From Phyto melanocephala (Eukaryota; Arthropoda; Insecta; Diptera; Rhinophoridae), in NCBI GenBank assembly GCA_941918925.1, contig OW799237.1:107106515-107170514 (forward strand): a stretch of DNA of 64,000 nt, in the 5' to 3' direction. The notes under the pieces were generated by a model. The model searched no databases, was not told the DNA's origin, and saw nothing but the letters and a program-made list of their open reading frames with translations. The position numbers and the translations under genes were made by a program. Positions 51,201 to 61,888 of the stretch are shown here, piece by piece; within the stretch, counting starts at the first letter, position 1; every line of letters starts with the position of its first letter.

Positions 51201-54200
51201 GCTGCTATGCGACACTGGCATAAGTTAAGGGATATAGAAGTTTTCTCTTCATATTCCGAAACCTTGACAAATCCTGTTGGATCTTGATAAAAGAGTTAAT
51301 TAATAGAATGCAGAAGAGAGAAGTCTATGTTTATGAACCCTGGCACTTTAATTTTTATTCATAATGAACGCTTGCGAAAGCAAGTATTTGCGGTGAAACC
51401 AGCGAGCAATCAAACTACGAAAAGGCACGAGCTCAAACTCATAATGTTAAACTATATCTGAAGACAGGTGAAACGCAGTGCTCGTTTGGACACAGTAAGA
51501 TGTAGAAACAAAATCAATAGGCGAACAAAAATTGCAGCGAATAGTACTAGAAGTATAACCCAAAAATAAAAAGAAAGTGATATGTTCCTGAACCAACGGC
51601 AAATTTGGGACAATAACAGGTCAAGCTTTGAACGGATAATTACAGCCACGTACTCTTTGGGTGTAACTGTTCTCTAAGGACTGGATGTGAAATACCCATA
51701 CATTATTTTTGCATGGAAATAAATCACTAGGTGTTGATGGAATCTCTGTAGAGCCCTGAAATCCGACCCAAATACTAGTGCTAGAATAATATTATCAACC
51801 CTTATAACTGGCAGATAATTATTCTGTTATGCATAATTGATAAGCTAATATCGCAGATAATTACCAACAAAATCTAAGACAGGGTAACACGAGCCTTAAG
51901 TCTAGAACAATCTGGACTTAGAACCTATAAGTTTTCCATCGACAACATAAACAGCTTACGTGTTATTGTGGAATATCTGTGGAGTTGCGCTTATCACTGT
52001 ATCTATATTTCCTTTGAGAGAGTCCTTGACAAATTAAAACACGGAGGAGAATCCTTCTCAGAATTTTACGCCTTATGGGAAGTATATTCCATAAAGCTTA
52101 AGTGAATCCTTAAGTGAATCGGTGAGGATTGAAATAGGTTACCGACAGGGATCCTGTTACTACTTTTATTTTATATAGTTCTGGATAAGATCCTGGGAAG
52201 ATCCCTTGTTAACGGAAGGCAGTTAGTACAGGGATTGTAGGGCCGCCTTAACAGTTATGAAAACGCAGACAATATCTATCTACTGGTACTAAGATCTAGC
52301 GGCAAACTTTTCTACGGAGTGCAGCGCAGGCGTTAGAAACAGTTGGTTTTAACATTAAGGCCTTAAAACCAAAACTTTACTCATGAGAGCTAACGGGATT
52401 TATTTGTAATTGGTGTTAGGCAATTTTGTTAACGTGGGAGCATTATATATACAAACGGAGGATCAGGTAAGGATGTCGATAATAGTTTTTAGAGAGCATG
52501 CTATATATTTAGCCGCCTAAAAGCCCTCTCTATATATGCGTACGAAAACTGGAACCTTTAATGAGGATATAAATTTTGTCGTTCTGTACGCCTGTGAAAA
52601 CTGGCACACTAACGATCGTTGCATGCAGAAAATGCAAATATAATATTCGTGAACTGCTGACTTTGCAAGATCCTACATGTATTCTTGCCTAAAACAATAC
52701 CTAATCATATGCTCTGACGGAGAACAGGTTAAAAAACTTGATCGATTTAAATAAGGAAACAAATGGAATTGGATCAGTCACACTCTTAGAAGTTATACTA
52801 AAGACATTAAGAACAGAAGGGAGCAGAAAAAAAGAAGCCCGGCTCACACATGCTAAAAGCAGATTAGGGCCGAAGTAAACAGCAGTGGTAATAGTTCTGG
52901 TCAAGTTAAGGTGTTAGAACAAAAGAGGAATATGCTAAATTTTAGAAGGGTCCTATGCTCCCTGTAGGAACGATGCGAACCTAGTTAAAACTAACAGAGA
53001 TATAAGCATGCTTTTTTGCTCTTCTCAAAAATTTCGAAACGAGAATCGATTTTTTCTTAGCCTCTAAGCAACAGAGAGGACCGATATAGGCATGAAAAGA
53101 AAGTGATTAATTCACCACAAATAAAATGTAAAATCTATGGTGGCTGCCACTACAAAATATATATGGGTCAAATTTAGACTTAAAAATATACCCTCAATTT
53201 GGTATCAAACGAAAGGGTTTGACACTATAATACTATGAAAAAGTTAAAATCCAAGATGGTGCCTTAAACTAAATGTCAAGAAATTTGTTTCTCTATCCTA
53301 TCAATATAAGTATCAAATGAATACAGCTAAATGTACAAAAATTGAAAATCAAAGATGGCGTCGTAAATAATAAAGCAAAATGACGAAAAGCAATATATCT
53401 GAAATCACTTTAACAATATACATGATAATGAAGGGTATTAACAAATTCGACAAAGCCAGAGGTAGCGTTCTTACTTGTTTTTATTATTATTTTTTTTTAT
53501 AAAAATTCTTAATTAACCATTAAATAAATCTTAAAAAATTAAAACAAATTATAACTGATTAATGGCCAGTTTAAGGAACTTTTCACACCTTGTCACTTCC
53601 CGTGAACTTCTTTTAATAAATATCAATTAAATTTCTTCAGATCTTTTGATCTCAGTTCCTTAATCATTACTAATGTTGTTATTAAAAATTTTCTTGTAGG
53701 TTTACATTTCCTTGAAAGCAAACAAAAAAAAAACATTAAAGACGATTTATCAAATTTAATAAATTATTACAAAAAAGAAAAAAATATACCTTGTCGTTGC
53801 AAATATATTTACGTAAAGTTAATTATTAAGCATTAAAACAAACATATAAATTAAACTTGTGGGTTTTTGCTTAAAAAAAAATTTAAATATATTTTTTCTT
53901 TGTTTAAATGCCACTGACACTTTTTGCTTGACATATATGTATGGACAGAATATTTGTTAGATATGGCATCTCATGTTATTCAAGATTTATTTTTGCTTTT
54001 AAAGAGTTTTTAATTTTAAATGCTGCTTTTTTATCTGCAGTTTAATTTTATGTTTTAAAACATATTTTTTGTCTCTTATTTGATTTAACATTTAATGATT
54101 AATTTGTTGTTTTGGCAAAACAAAAAATTTGATTTATTTAATGAATGAATTTACCCAATAATCAACCAACCGACCATTATTCTGGGACAATCATTCTTAC

Positions 54201-57200
54201 GAGTGGGTGTTGGTTGTTGTTTTTTTTTTTTGTATAATAAATGACAATTTTTTTTTTCATTGCTTATTTGATAGTTTTAAAAATATATTAATTTATTTGA
54301 AATTATTAATGTTAATGTCTTGTTGTTAAACTTTGGCTTGACTCAGTGATTTTTTGAAATTAAATGAAATTAATTACACTAGGTCACAAATAACAAACTT
54401 TTGTCTGTTATTTGTTTCTAGCATACTTTTTCTCATGGATTTGGACCTACTGAACACGAAAATGAATTTTAAAAATTTTTCTGTCGATTGGTTTGCGAGA
54501 TACAAATTTTTTAATTTTTTTTTTTTTAATTTTTGGAGGTACACTTACTATTTTGAGCATATCTTTAGTCTTCTTTGACCTATTTTATCCTACTACTACT
54601 CAAATTAAAGACAATTGAGCTGTCTACAACTTATTCTCAGAAAATTTTCAAATCGGGTTAGTAGTTTTGATGTTGGCGGCTTAAAAAGGTTAAAAAACTG
54701 GGTTTTTTTAGTAAAAATGTGGCTGAAAAATTCATATAAAAATTCATATAAAATATAAAACGCGATGTTAACAGCGATTTTAATTTTTTTACGTATAGCT
54801 GACACTTTTCCAAAGAAAATAAGCCCTTACTTAACAAAATCTGATGACAAATGGCCGACTTATTATTTTTTTGGTAAACGACCGAAATTCCGCTATTTCA
54901 CGATTTTTTGATTTTCATTATTTGCACAGCTTACCTACCCAACGCAAACGAATAAATACATTTGAACTTAATTTAAAATAAACAAATTAGTCTTCGTATA
55001 TTATTTTTTAATTTATTTACAGCACTACATGCTCATACATATTTAAACATAAGGAGACACGGTTATCAATTGCATTTCAAAACTGTCTGTGAAAGTGTAA
55101 AGAAGTTAATATTTAGAAAACGCAAGGAAGACAATGAGTAAAAGACTACGTGTGTTCGAGTGTTTGAACGATCCAGACAATTTCTGCAATGTTTGTGGCC
55201 AGTTTATAAAAAAAAATCACGCACACAAGTTTACTCCAGCAGTACAATTGCACTATTTGAATTATTTTGGTATTTCACCAAATATCACAGAACCATGGAC
55301 ACCTAAGTCGCTGTGTGATCTTTGCTATATAATCTTAACCAACTGGGCAGCTGGCGGAAGGTAAGAATTTTTATTTAAACACATTATACATAGCGAATAT
55401 AGTAATTTATTTTAATTTTAGCCGCCATATGAAATTCGATACACCAATGATGTGGAAAAAGCCGCTATGCCATTCCACAGACTGTTATTTTTGCCTCACC
55501 ACAAACAGTGGGGTAGGAAGATTTTTTAAATGGAACTACGCTCAAGTGGGATCGTTTGCGCTTCCAGTACCACATTCGCATGATGTGCCATATCCAGTGT
55601 GCCCTGGTGCATCTCTTCAAAAAGCAGAATCGTCAGAAGAAGAGTCCGAGTCAAATGCAAGCGAATTTGAGCCGGGTGCAAAGCGAAAATTACTGTCACA
55701 GGCCGAACTAAACGATTGGGTGCGCGATTTTGGTCTCACTAAGGAGAAAGCCGAACTTTTTGCGTCTCGGATGATACAGTGTGGATTTGCGGCTTCAGAA
55801 GTGAAAGTAACAGCGTACAGAAACCGTCACAAGGAGTATGCAAAATTTTATACAAAGAAAGACCAAATATGTTTTTGCAGCGACATTTCAGGCTTGTTCC
55901 AAGAGCTTCACCAAATTCACAACCCCAACGAATGGAGGTTGTTTATTGACAGCAACAAAGAGAGCTTGAAGGCAGTTCTCTTACATAATGGGAATGAAAA
56001 GCCATCTGTTCCTATTGCTCATGCGGTTAATTCAAAGGAGAACTATGAAACTATGGACATTTTGCTGAAATGCATAGAGTATAGGAAATACAATTGGAAA
56101 ATATGCGCCGACCTTAAAGTTGTGGCCATTCTGTGTGGACTCCAAGGAGGCTATACGCGACATTGCTGTTTTCTGTGCCTTTAGAATAGCCGCGCTGATG
56201 ATCAGCATTATATAAAAAAAAAATGGCCGGTACGAACGAAACCTGTAGTTGGAGAAGCGAATGTTCAGCGCAAACCACTAATAGAGAACCGTGAAAATAT
56301 AATACTTCCGCCGCTGCACATAAAATTGGGTTTGATTAAAAATTTTGCCAAAAAATTAGACAAAGAAGGTGAAGCTTTTGCCTATTTACGCTTTCATCAA
56401 GAATTGAAGGCTATGGAACGACGCTATCAGGGCATCTATGACACGGCTATGATGGGTGACTATATTTGGACCCTAATACGTGAGACCGATTGCAGCGAAT
56501 ACAAAAAACAAAGAAGAAGTCAGCAGTTTTTCCACATGGCATAAAATGTACACTTATATCTTTGTTTTTACTCATTTTTTTTGTGCGTTGATTTGCTTAA
56601 TTTAATTAGTTAGTTTAATTTCGTTAGTTTAGCTAATTGTGCGATACATTGAGCATGTAGTGCTGTAAATAAATTAAAAAATATTATACGAAGACTAATT
56701 TGTTTATTTTAAATTAAGTTCAAATGTATTTATTCGTTTGCGTTGGGTAGGTAAGCTGTGCAAATAATGAAAATCAAAAAATCGTGAAATAGCGGAATTT
56801 CGGTCGTTTACCAAAAAAATAATAAGTCGGCCATTTGTCATCAGATTTTGTTAAGTAAGGGCTTATTTTCTTTGGAAAAGTGTCAGCTATACGTAAAAAA
56901 ATTAAAATCGCTGTTAACATCGCGTTTTATATTTTATATGAATTTTTATATGAATTTTTCAGCCACATTTTTACTAAAAAAACCCAGTTTTTTAACCTTT
57001 TTAAGCCGCCAACATCAAAACTACTAACCCGATTTGAAAATTTTCTGAGAATAAGTTGTAGACAGCTCAATTGTCTTTAATTTGAGTAGTAGTAGGATAA
57101 AATAGGTCAAAGAAGACTAAAGATATGCTCAAAATAGTAAGTGTACCTCCAAAAATTAAAAAAAAAAAATTAAAAAATTTGTATCTCGCAAACCAATCGA

Positions 57201-57450
57201 CAGAAAAATTTTTAAAATTCATTTTCGTGTTCAGTAGGTCCAAATCCATGAGAAAAAGTATGCTAGAACCAAATAACAAAATGGCTGTTGCCTAGTGTTA
57301 TCTTACGAACACTGAGATAATAAATGTATGCGTGATACAAGGGTGTGAGTGATAATTAATTAGAATCGTTTACTTACCTGGCCAATATGTTTTTTTAATT
57401 CTTCAGTTTTTTGATCTCGCATGGGATTATCAAAACCACACAAACCGATT
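30235..57450 (-). CDS. exp: MH2-domain protein of the expansion/rebuff type, 5' end missing (long isoform)
   Basis: Exons 57450-57378, 50831-50664, 50572-50374, 47063-46627, 39616-39532 and 32702-30235 join in frame with GT/AG sites. They give about 1142 aa; the first exon seen starts mid-codon, so the N-terminus is missing. The first three exons form the C-terminal two thirds of an MH2 (SMAD-like) fold: KKHIGQGVKI, NILVRRYAKSNVYVKS, VNRELRRAYPDRRRLETQC and CPIWVLIVNVVAMDMLKSKL line up with SMAD MH2 blocks. No DNA-binding MH1 is seen. Then come PIPDEDPYSV, a Gln/Asn/Gly-rich linker, EKPPKLPPRDNIYGHDIPK (SH3-ligand-like), PDYDDIEVD and finally an 835 aa His/Gln-rich exon starting DDPYYCGLRARVPNFV. 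In Drosophila the MH2 proteins Expansion and Rebuff promote apical chitin deposition with the synthase Krotzkopf verkehrt. I cannot tell the two apart here; the symbol is a best guess. Confidence 0.72.
33083..33588 (+). repeat. Dispersed repeat with about 120 bp tandem units
   Basis: Starts CTAGCCAAACCCGGCGCGCG. Three units of about 120 bp follow, each with TTATGGGCGTGGC and CAAAGTTTCAGAAAAATCGG, and it ends in (CA)n then ACTTTTATATATATAGAT. The head and tail resemble a widespread arthropod repeat type whose class I cannot assign from sequence alone. Confidence 0.65.
35260..36202 (-). repeat. R1 copy 4, split by a MITE
   Basis: Begins CAAGTATGAGTGCTATATTC with the ATTCGGCCGTGCCGAAT palindrome, has an A-rich tract at about 35440-35585 and CTCAGCTGGGATTCGATGCC, and is interrupted at 35931-36167. 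The tail TTTTGTGTGAAGGTTAAA is degenerate. Confidence 0.82.
35931..36167. mobile_element. 237 bp MITE with TCGTCGGTCTC inverted ends
   Basis: Left TCGTCGGTCTCATG and right (inward) TCGTCGGTCTCGTGC are inverted repeats. Flanking TA at 35929-35930 and 36168-36169, with clean excision restoring R1, gives a TA duplication (or ATAT if ends are taken as CG). It is non-coding. Confidence 0.85.
36631..39272 (+). repeat. Long R1-like element with GGTGG-type ends (2.6 kb)
   Basis: Begins TATACCCGCCACC with its own hairpin partner GGTGGGGGTATA, then ATTTTAGACCCCATAAAGTA and GTCCGTCTGTCCGTCTGTC. It ends GGTGGGTATAAAAGATTCGG and GGCCGAATATAGTGCTC, so it shares R1's architecture but little of its body. 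A block with CATATAACGTTTTA and GCCCACTTTCAC is present in at least two copies about 290 bp apart (37277 and 37566), with a weaker third near 38385. Confidence 0.75.
38547..39127. mobile_element. Nested inverted-repeat element, TA duplication
   Basis: Left ATGGGTGGTTTAATTTTAAG and right (inward) GAGGGTGGTTAAATTTGAAG are flanked by TA (38545-38546, 39128-39129). Its interior reads as decayed coding-like sequence (AKWPPTLRSDSPYF) but no transposase is intact. Confidence 0.7.
40342..41645 (+). pseudogene. Near full-length dead Tc1/mariner transposon
   Basis: Left AGGCTGTCTCAGTAAGTATG and right (inward) GAGGGTGTCTTAATAAGAAT, both continuing to an ACTTTTTT motif, are inverted repeats flanked by TA. 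Transposase pieces appear in several frames: GPYFFGDEAEIAVTVN, LDLDYMW and QDDTSCYTVHD (about 41070-41225), then PETISDLKSEIQRVIGKI and SHLCEKV (about 41370-41450). Frameshifts and stops make it inactive. A MITE at 40664-40765 interrupts it. Confidence 0.8.
40664..40765. mobile_element. MITE copy (ATTACGGCATTCGA family) inside the mariner
   Basis: Starts GCGCAAATTACGGCATTCGA and ends with the inverted GAATGCGGTAATTTGGCC. Homologous to 58501-58629. Confidence 0.75.
41651..41790 (+). repeat. Repeat R2, uninterrupted copy
   Basis: Contains AATTATTTTTTATCTATGGA and ATCAGCTGACGAATCAAGA contiguously. The homologous halves at 9.45 and 10.28 kb are separated by R1. Confidence 0.7.
43619..44139 (-). 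pseudogene. Internally deleted Tc1/mariner element with transposase fragment
   Basis: Inverted ends AAGGGTCCGCCAAATAACTT and (inward) AAAGGTCCGCCATCTAACTT are flanked by TA at 43617-43618 and 44140-44141. An open frame (about 43611-44021, minus) encodes the middle of a DDE transposase: VIFSDEAHFDLGGYVNKQNC, VTVWWGFWSRGIIGPIFFEN, VVNGDRYRATLNEFLF and WFQQDGATCHT. The first two catalytic Asp contexts (SDEAHF, QQDGA) are present. The N-terminal DNA-binding part and the C-terminal PPRSCDLTPLD block are gone. Confidence 0.85.
44480..45460 (-). pseudogene. LINE ORF2 remnant: RNase H and C-terminal Cys motif
   Basis: Minus-strand translation with frameshifts gives SKIGDQTGMGLNDISRNRSK, SDHNAIFQAEI (RNase H), then RTHLARM, CRACEE, DETLVYFLCNC and AFEHIRRE. 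This is the typical tail of I/Jockey-type LINEs. A 3' AATGG/AAGGTTAGG-like end is near 44470. Confidence 0.7.
45480..45800 (-). pseudogene. Tc1/mariner transposase remnant
   Basis: The minus-strand frame contains MVWCGLWAAGITYPYFFKIE and VIVNGNRYTTMLMDYVLSKI, the transposase core, followed by a decayed QQDG region. It abuts the LINE remnant. Confidence 0.7.
46117..46513. mobile_element. MITE with CCCAGCAAAAAAA ends
   Basis: Inverted ends CCCAGCAAAAAAA are flanked by TA on both sides (46115-46116, 46514-46515). The 397 bp interior is rich in TGCATG words and is non-coding. Confidence 0.8.
47064..50373 (-). other. Intron of the MH2 gene (3.3 kb)
   Basis: Contains a degenerate long-form R1 copy (about 48290-49188). 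The rest, including the open frames near 47.2-47.5 and 50.2 kb, shows no conserved coding signal. Confidence 0.65.
48290..49188 (+). repeat. Degenerate long-form R1 copy
   Basis: Phrases ACCATATGAAAGGGCTTGGC and AATCAAAGATGGCGTTGG, and the end TGATGGTAAAGGGTATTATA followed by AGATTCGGCA. The terminal palindrome has lost its second arm. Confidence 0.6.
51690..52340 (+). pseudogene. LINE reverse transcriptase remnant
   Basis: Broken frames contain KSLGVDGISV, EQSGLRTYKFSIDNIN, ESLDKLKHGGESFSEF, a degenerate IGYRQG motif and ADNIYLLVLRS near 52260-52300 in place of the catalytic ADD. Several stops and shifts. Flanking 51270-51690 and 52340-52960 may belong to the same element but show no clear motif. 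Confidence 0.55.
52970..53480 (+). repeat. Degenerate long-form R1 copy
   Basis: Contains AATCCAAGATGGTGCCTT, GAAAATCAAAGATGGCGTCG and the end TGATAATGAAGGGTATTAAC with a decayed ATTCGAC/GCCAGAG palindrome. Confidence 0.55.
54377..57297 (+). mobile_element. CACTA-like DNA transposon with about 650 bp terminal inverted repeats
   Basis: Ends are CACTAGG and its inverted copy CCTAGTG, flanked by TTA (54374-54376, 57298-57300), a 3 bp duplication. The terminal inverted repeats are about 54377-55035 and 56650-57297. Sampled stretches are identical (each encodes the same 66-residue chance frame), with differences near the outermost 50 bases. A two-exon gene lies between them. CACTA ends plus a 3 bp duplication point to EnSpm/CACTA; the protein-family assignment is weaker. 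Confidence 0.83.
55134..56544 (+). pseudogene. CACTA-like transposase-type gene, one nonsense codon and a likely internal deletion
   Basis: Exons 55134-55360 and from 55422 onwards join in frame (phase 2; AG+C). The N-terminus has a zinc-finger-like CNVCGQFIKKNHAH...CDLC. The second exon has CHSTDCYFC, an acidic SSEEESESNASEFE segment, LNDWVRDFGLTKEKAELFAS, LKAVLLHNGNEKPSVPIAHA, ICADLKVVAILCGLQGGYTR and CCFLCL. A TAG follows at 56182-56184, and the same frame continues NSRADDQHYIKKKWPVRTKP and PPLHIKLGLIKNFAKKLDKE up to 56544. In related proteins, as I remember them, the CLCL motif is followed by Trp, so TAG probably replaces TGG. Sequence between AFAYLR and FHQELKAMERRY appears shortened compared with those relatives. 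Function in transposition is inferred from position within the inverted repeats. Confidence 0.75.
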
Positions 57451-57742
57451 CTGTAAGAAAAAATAAAATAATTCAGACTTAATTGATGCAATTTAAATAA
57501 TTATAAGAAAACAAAATGTTTTAGATTTTTTACATAAAAATTCATTTACTAGAGTTTTCTACGTCGGATGATGTTAGATACATGCTGCCTTATTCATTAA
57601 AATTATTAAATGTTTATAAACGGGTTATACAACTGACTTTATATTGAAAGTTGATTTATAAACCTCTTATAACGCTGTTTTGGTATTTTGTTTTTGAACT
57701 AGACCCACAGTTAAAGATACTCTCGCAGCTTCAGCTAATTAT

Positions 57743-58326
57743 TATACCCCACACCTTAAGCGTCCACATGTTGCACATAACTCTGTACGGTATCAATCTT
57801 TTGGAAATATTGAAAATCAGTATTTCGGAGATATGTGCAAAGACCACGACTACTTGTGTTTTTTACATCTTTTTCCTAGAAAAATTAACATATTTAAGTC
57901 CGAGGATAATGTTTAGACACATTTATTTCTACTTATATTCCTCTAAGGCTATTCGGTCACTAATCGACAAAGTTATAAGCTGCAATTCTTTTGGAAAAAT
58001 ATATATTTTTTAATATATCATAGTCTCGGAAGTATAGTATATAGTTGATTATTAAAAATTGTAAAATCCAAAATGGCGTCGGAAACAAAATGTAGAATAA
58101 TTTTTGTTTTTAACCCCATCAGTACGTATACCAAAAAAAAAGGACTTGACTTGCAGAATATATCGCACTATGTAAAAATTGAAAATCAAAGATGGCATCG
58201 GTAATAAGTCAAAATGGAATACAACATTTATTATAAAATTTAGGGTGCGCTACAATGGGATATTGTACATGATGGTGAAGGGTATTATTAGATTCGGCAA
58301 GGCCGAATAAAGCACTCTGGCTTGTT
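57743..58326 (+). repeat. Degenerate long-form R1 copy
   Basis: Starts TATACCCCACACCTT, contains AATCCAAAATGGCGTCGG, and ends GGTGAAGGGTATTATTAGAT and TCGGCAAGGCCGAATAAAGC. Confidence 0.65.
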
Positions 58327-58500
58327 TTTTATTGGCTCATTTCGTGATATAATCTGTCAAAAGCTTTTCATGTTTCAATGAAACACACACAGTAGTAAAG
58401 ACTACGTTGCACATTTGCTTACAAATTACTTAACTTTTCCTTTATGACGCTCAGCTGTTGTTTGACAGTTTTTATTTTATAACAACAATAAAAAGTCCTG

Positions 58501-58629
58501 GGGCCGAATTACGGCATTCGAACGTGATCGAAATTCGAAAATTCTTATTAGAATCTCTATACCTAAAGCACAGCGAACTCGATCGTTCGAGTAAAATTTC
58601 GATCGATATCGAATGCCGTAATTCGGCCC
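58501..58629. mobile_element. MITE, 129 bp, GGGCCGAATTACGGCATTCG ends
   Basis: Inverted ends GGGCCGAATTACGGCATTCG match on both sides for 20 bases, then GATCGAAATT after a short divergence. A second, diverged copy lies at 40664-40765. The GGGCC start suggests PIF/Harbinger-type ends, unproven. Confidence 0.82.
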
Positions 58630-60992
58630 ATGTTTTTTGTCTTTGTAGGATTGCGGCTACCGAGTATAAATGTACCATCATACGTACTCTACATAACGTA
58701 GATTTTTATTTTTCTGATTTTTCTCTGTTTTTGCTTGAATCACCCAGAAATATCTAAATTGCGGTAGGAAAAATAGCTCAATGTCAATCGTTTCAAGTTT
58801 AGATTTAAAATAAGTGAAGCATAGCTTTTTTGTGATAGAATTTATTTTATTTTTGATGTTGGTTTATCGTTTGCTCCCTTTTCCGGTATTTATTCTCACA
58901 ACAATGTTGCCATACTTTTGTAGGATTTCATGGTAACAAACGTAGAGGAATATTTTATTGTGACCTCTACTATAAAAATTCATATACATACTATTAGGAA
59001 TTAAAGAAAGTTTTCTTGAAATCTTTTGATTGCTTTCCTTTAGTGGACAATTTTTAATATTTGTCTGTCAGCTTTATCTTTATACAGGGGTTTTTGTTAT
59101 CGCTGCGTAGAATTTAAGTCTAAAAAAAATATAGAGAAAAACTTTATCCAATTAGTTTTGTTAATTATAAAATTGGATGACTTTGGAAAAATGTGCAAAG
59201 GGGCAAGCGCGCATATCGCTTAACTTGGTCCAAAATTTACTCATAATTCATACTGTATTATGACAATTATAACACAACTGTTAGGTCGTTTCTGGTTTAT
59301 TGAAATAGATTTTGAAAAATAATCAAATAGCGTTAACAGGTCCATTCCTGGATTATTCGTTAATTGTATTGCGTACTATGTGGCATATGACATTATCCTA
59401 CTAAAACTACATGTCAGCAATACTAAGACCTTCCAATTGAGACAGGAAAACTATATAAGCATGACCCTATTTCACTTGTCTCTAATGTTCTGAACATTGT
59501 TATTTGTAAGAATATATGAATTGATAATTCCATATTGGCCCATAAAGCGGACCAAACAGTGATTTTTTATCGCTCTAAGTGCTGCATAATTATTGACTTC
59601 AAAAGTTTTCTTTGTCCAATAGTGGATGATTAAATCATGATCTTTTAAATAAATTTCAACATTTTATATTTGTCGCTTTAGCGTGGATTTAATCATGGTG
59701 TTGTAAGCGGTGTAAATACTTTTGTTCTCTTGAACTTAAATCCAATTTGTATGTATTCGATCTTTTTTTTGAATTATTGTATATCATTTAAATATTTTAA
59801 TATGTATAAATTATGATCAATATTCCCATCTCTGCATGTCATATTTTTTATATTTGTAGCGAGTTATAAATAACGAGTATTTTGGTCGAAAGCGCCAAGT
59901 TTATGAAGTTTATTCGTTGGTTTATCAACTTTTCAACGTTCAACGAGACCAGACGTTTCAACCAAAGGACTCATCAAAAGGATCTCCCCATTTTTCCACA
60001 CATATAAGTATTCAATAAAAGAATGTGAGTTGTTTGAAGCAAATCCATTGTTGTTCATATTTAATTAATAGAAAATTAGGTATCCCCTCCTGTTGTCTTA
60101 TTATCGACCCCCTTTCCGTGCGACAACTTGCTTTTCATTCAATTTGTTAATTGTACGTTTGTAATCCCTACAAACTATTTTCCATAAAATTACAATCCTT
60201 GTACTTCGATCCCTTTATAAACATTTTTTGAAAGATATATTTTAAAATTGTATAATAGATTACACAGTTTTAAACACATGGCAATCGCGGTTAGCTGTTA
60301 AAATAACAAACCCCTAAAAAACACTCTTTATAGGTTTTTGGAGACATTTTTTGATGCTCTTTCTTCATAGAAGATTTTCAATAAATTTTCTCACTTGTAA
60401 TATAAACTCTTAATTAAAAAGTTTAACCCCACTCAGCTCTGAATAAAATCGCACTCTAACAAAACAATTATACAAATAATATTTGTATCTTAAGAAACAA
60501 AAAACGTTATTTCGGCAAGATATTGCATTTTTTAAACCATTTTTTTTTTCTTCAAACAACCTACATGCTGACCGACCAGAAAAAAAAATATTAAAAATAT
60601 GAAAAATCATATGTGTTGATTTATGGGTGTTATTAAAGATTAAAGTGGCTGACATAAACTACATTTTGCATAAGAATGTTGAGATTTTTATGGTCTTAAT
60701 TTATTATGAAACAAAAACAGCAACAAAATTGCATTAAATATTGTGTTAATGTTGTTGTTGCTTGGTTTAATATCGTTAGTAAAATGCCAATAAACTTTTT
60801 TTTTTTAACCAACAAAATTCAGTTAAAATAATGATTGTAACCACACCAAGAAATACCACGCCACGAGTATCGGCAACATACGTCGTTTAAGGTATATGTT
60901 TGACATATAACATTTAAGTTTGTGTGCAGCAAACACACTCACTCACATACAAGTAGAACATGTTCCATTTAGACGGACAGCGTGTATTGAAA

Positions 60993-61741
60993 ACAAGTAA
61001 CAGTGCTATATTCGGCCGTGCCGAATCTTATATACCCTTCACAACGTGTAGTCATGCAATAACAATTGTTTGTATCACCATTCATCCCATATAAAATACG
61101 CGCATACGTACACGTTAGAATAAATGTGGCATCGAATCCCAGCTGAGCCAAAAAAATTTTATTTTATTTTATTTAATATATTATTTATATTTTATTATTT
61201 TTTTTTTATATTTTTTTTAAATTTTTTTAAAAAAATTTTTTAGAAAAATTTTTAAAAAATTTTTTTAAATTTTTTTTTAAATTTTTTTAAAAATTTTTTT
61301 TTTGTATTTTTTTTTATTATTTTTTTCTTATTTTTAATATTTTTTTTTTTTGTAATTTTTTTTGTTTGGTATGTTTTTTACATGTATCTATGTATGTATG
61401 TTGTTGTTGTAATTGTGAAAAAAAACGAGGTGGTCGTAGTTTTTTGCTCATATCTCAGAAAGTTATGGGGCGATTGTGCTGAATTTCAATAGCGATTCAT
61501 TCCTGGATATTTCCAAGAGATTGATACCATATACAGATCTGAGGAACAAATAGTTGCTTCTAAAAGTTTATTTCAACCAACACACGGACAGACGGACAGA
61601 CGGACAGGGCTTAATCGACTCCTCTATTCATAAGCTTTCAGAAAATATATACTTTATGGGGTCGGAAATGAAAATTGTAGAAATTACAAACGGAATGACA
61701 AAGCTATATATACCCTTGTGCACCACAGGTGAAGGGTATAA
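60993..61741 (-). repeat. R1 copy 5
   Basis: Begins CAAGTAACAGTGCTATATTC with the ATTCGGCCGTGCCGAAT palindrome. It has a T-rich tract at about 61150-61370, ACTTTATGGGGTCGGAAATG, and ends CCACAGGTGAAGGGTATAAC. Confidence 0.85.
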
Positions 61742-61888
61742 CAAGTATTAGATTTATTTATTAAAAATAATTTTGACATGATATTTAAGCTTTGAAATTA
61801 AGCTGCAAATAAAGTTGTTGGCATACAAAAAGAAATAAGCCTTTTTAAGACTATTAAAAAAATGTGTTATTTTATATGTATGTATAGG

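Larger units (their letters stand above)
50832..57377 (-). other. Intron of the MH2 gene (6.5 kb) splitting the MH2 domain
   Basis: Holds a LINE reverse transcriptase remnant (51690-52340), a degenerate R1 copy (52970-53480) and the CACTA-like transposon (54377-57297). 53480-54370 is AT-rich with no feature seen. Confidence 0.7.

Noticed and set aside
54605..54805. Identical 66-residue frames at 54605-54805 (minus) and 56880-57080 (plus)
   Set aside because: They are the same segment of the CACTA-like element's inverted repeats, without a start context or protein homology.
58330..60980. Search for the missing N-terminal MH2 exon
   Set aside because: No minus-strand stretch with splice sites and a Trp...Tyr-Tyr-Glu type MH2 start could be recognised by eye; a profile search would be needed.
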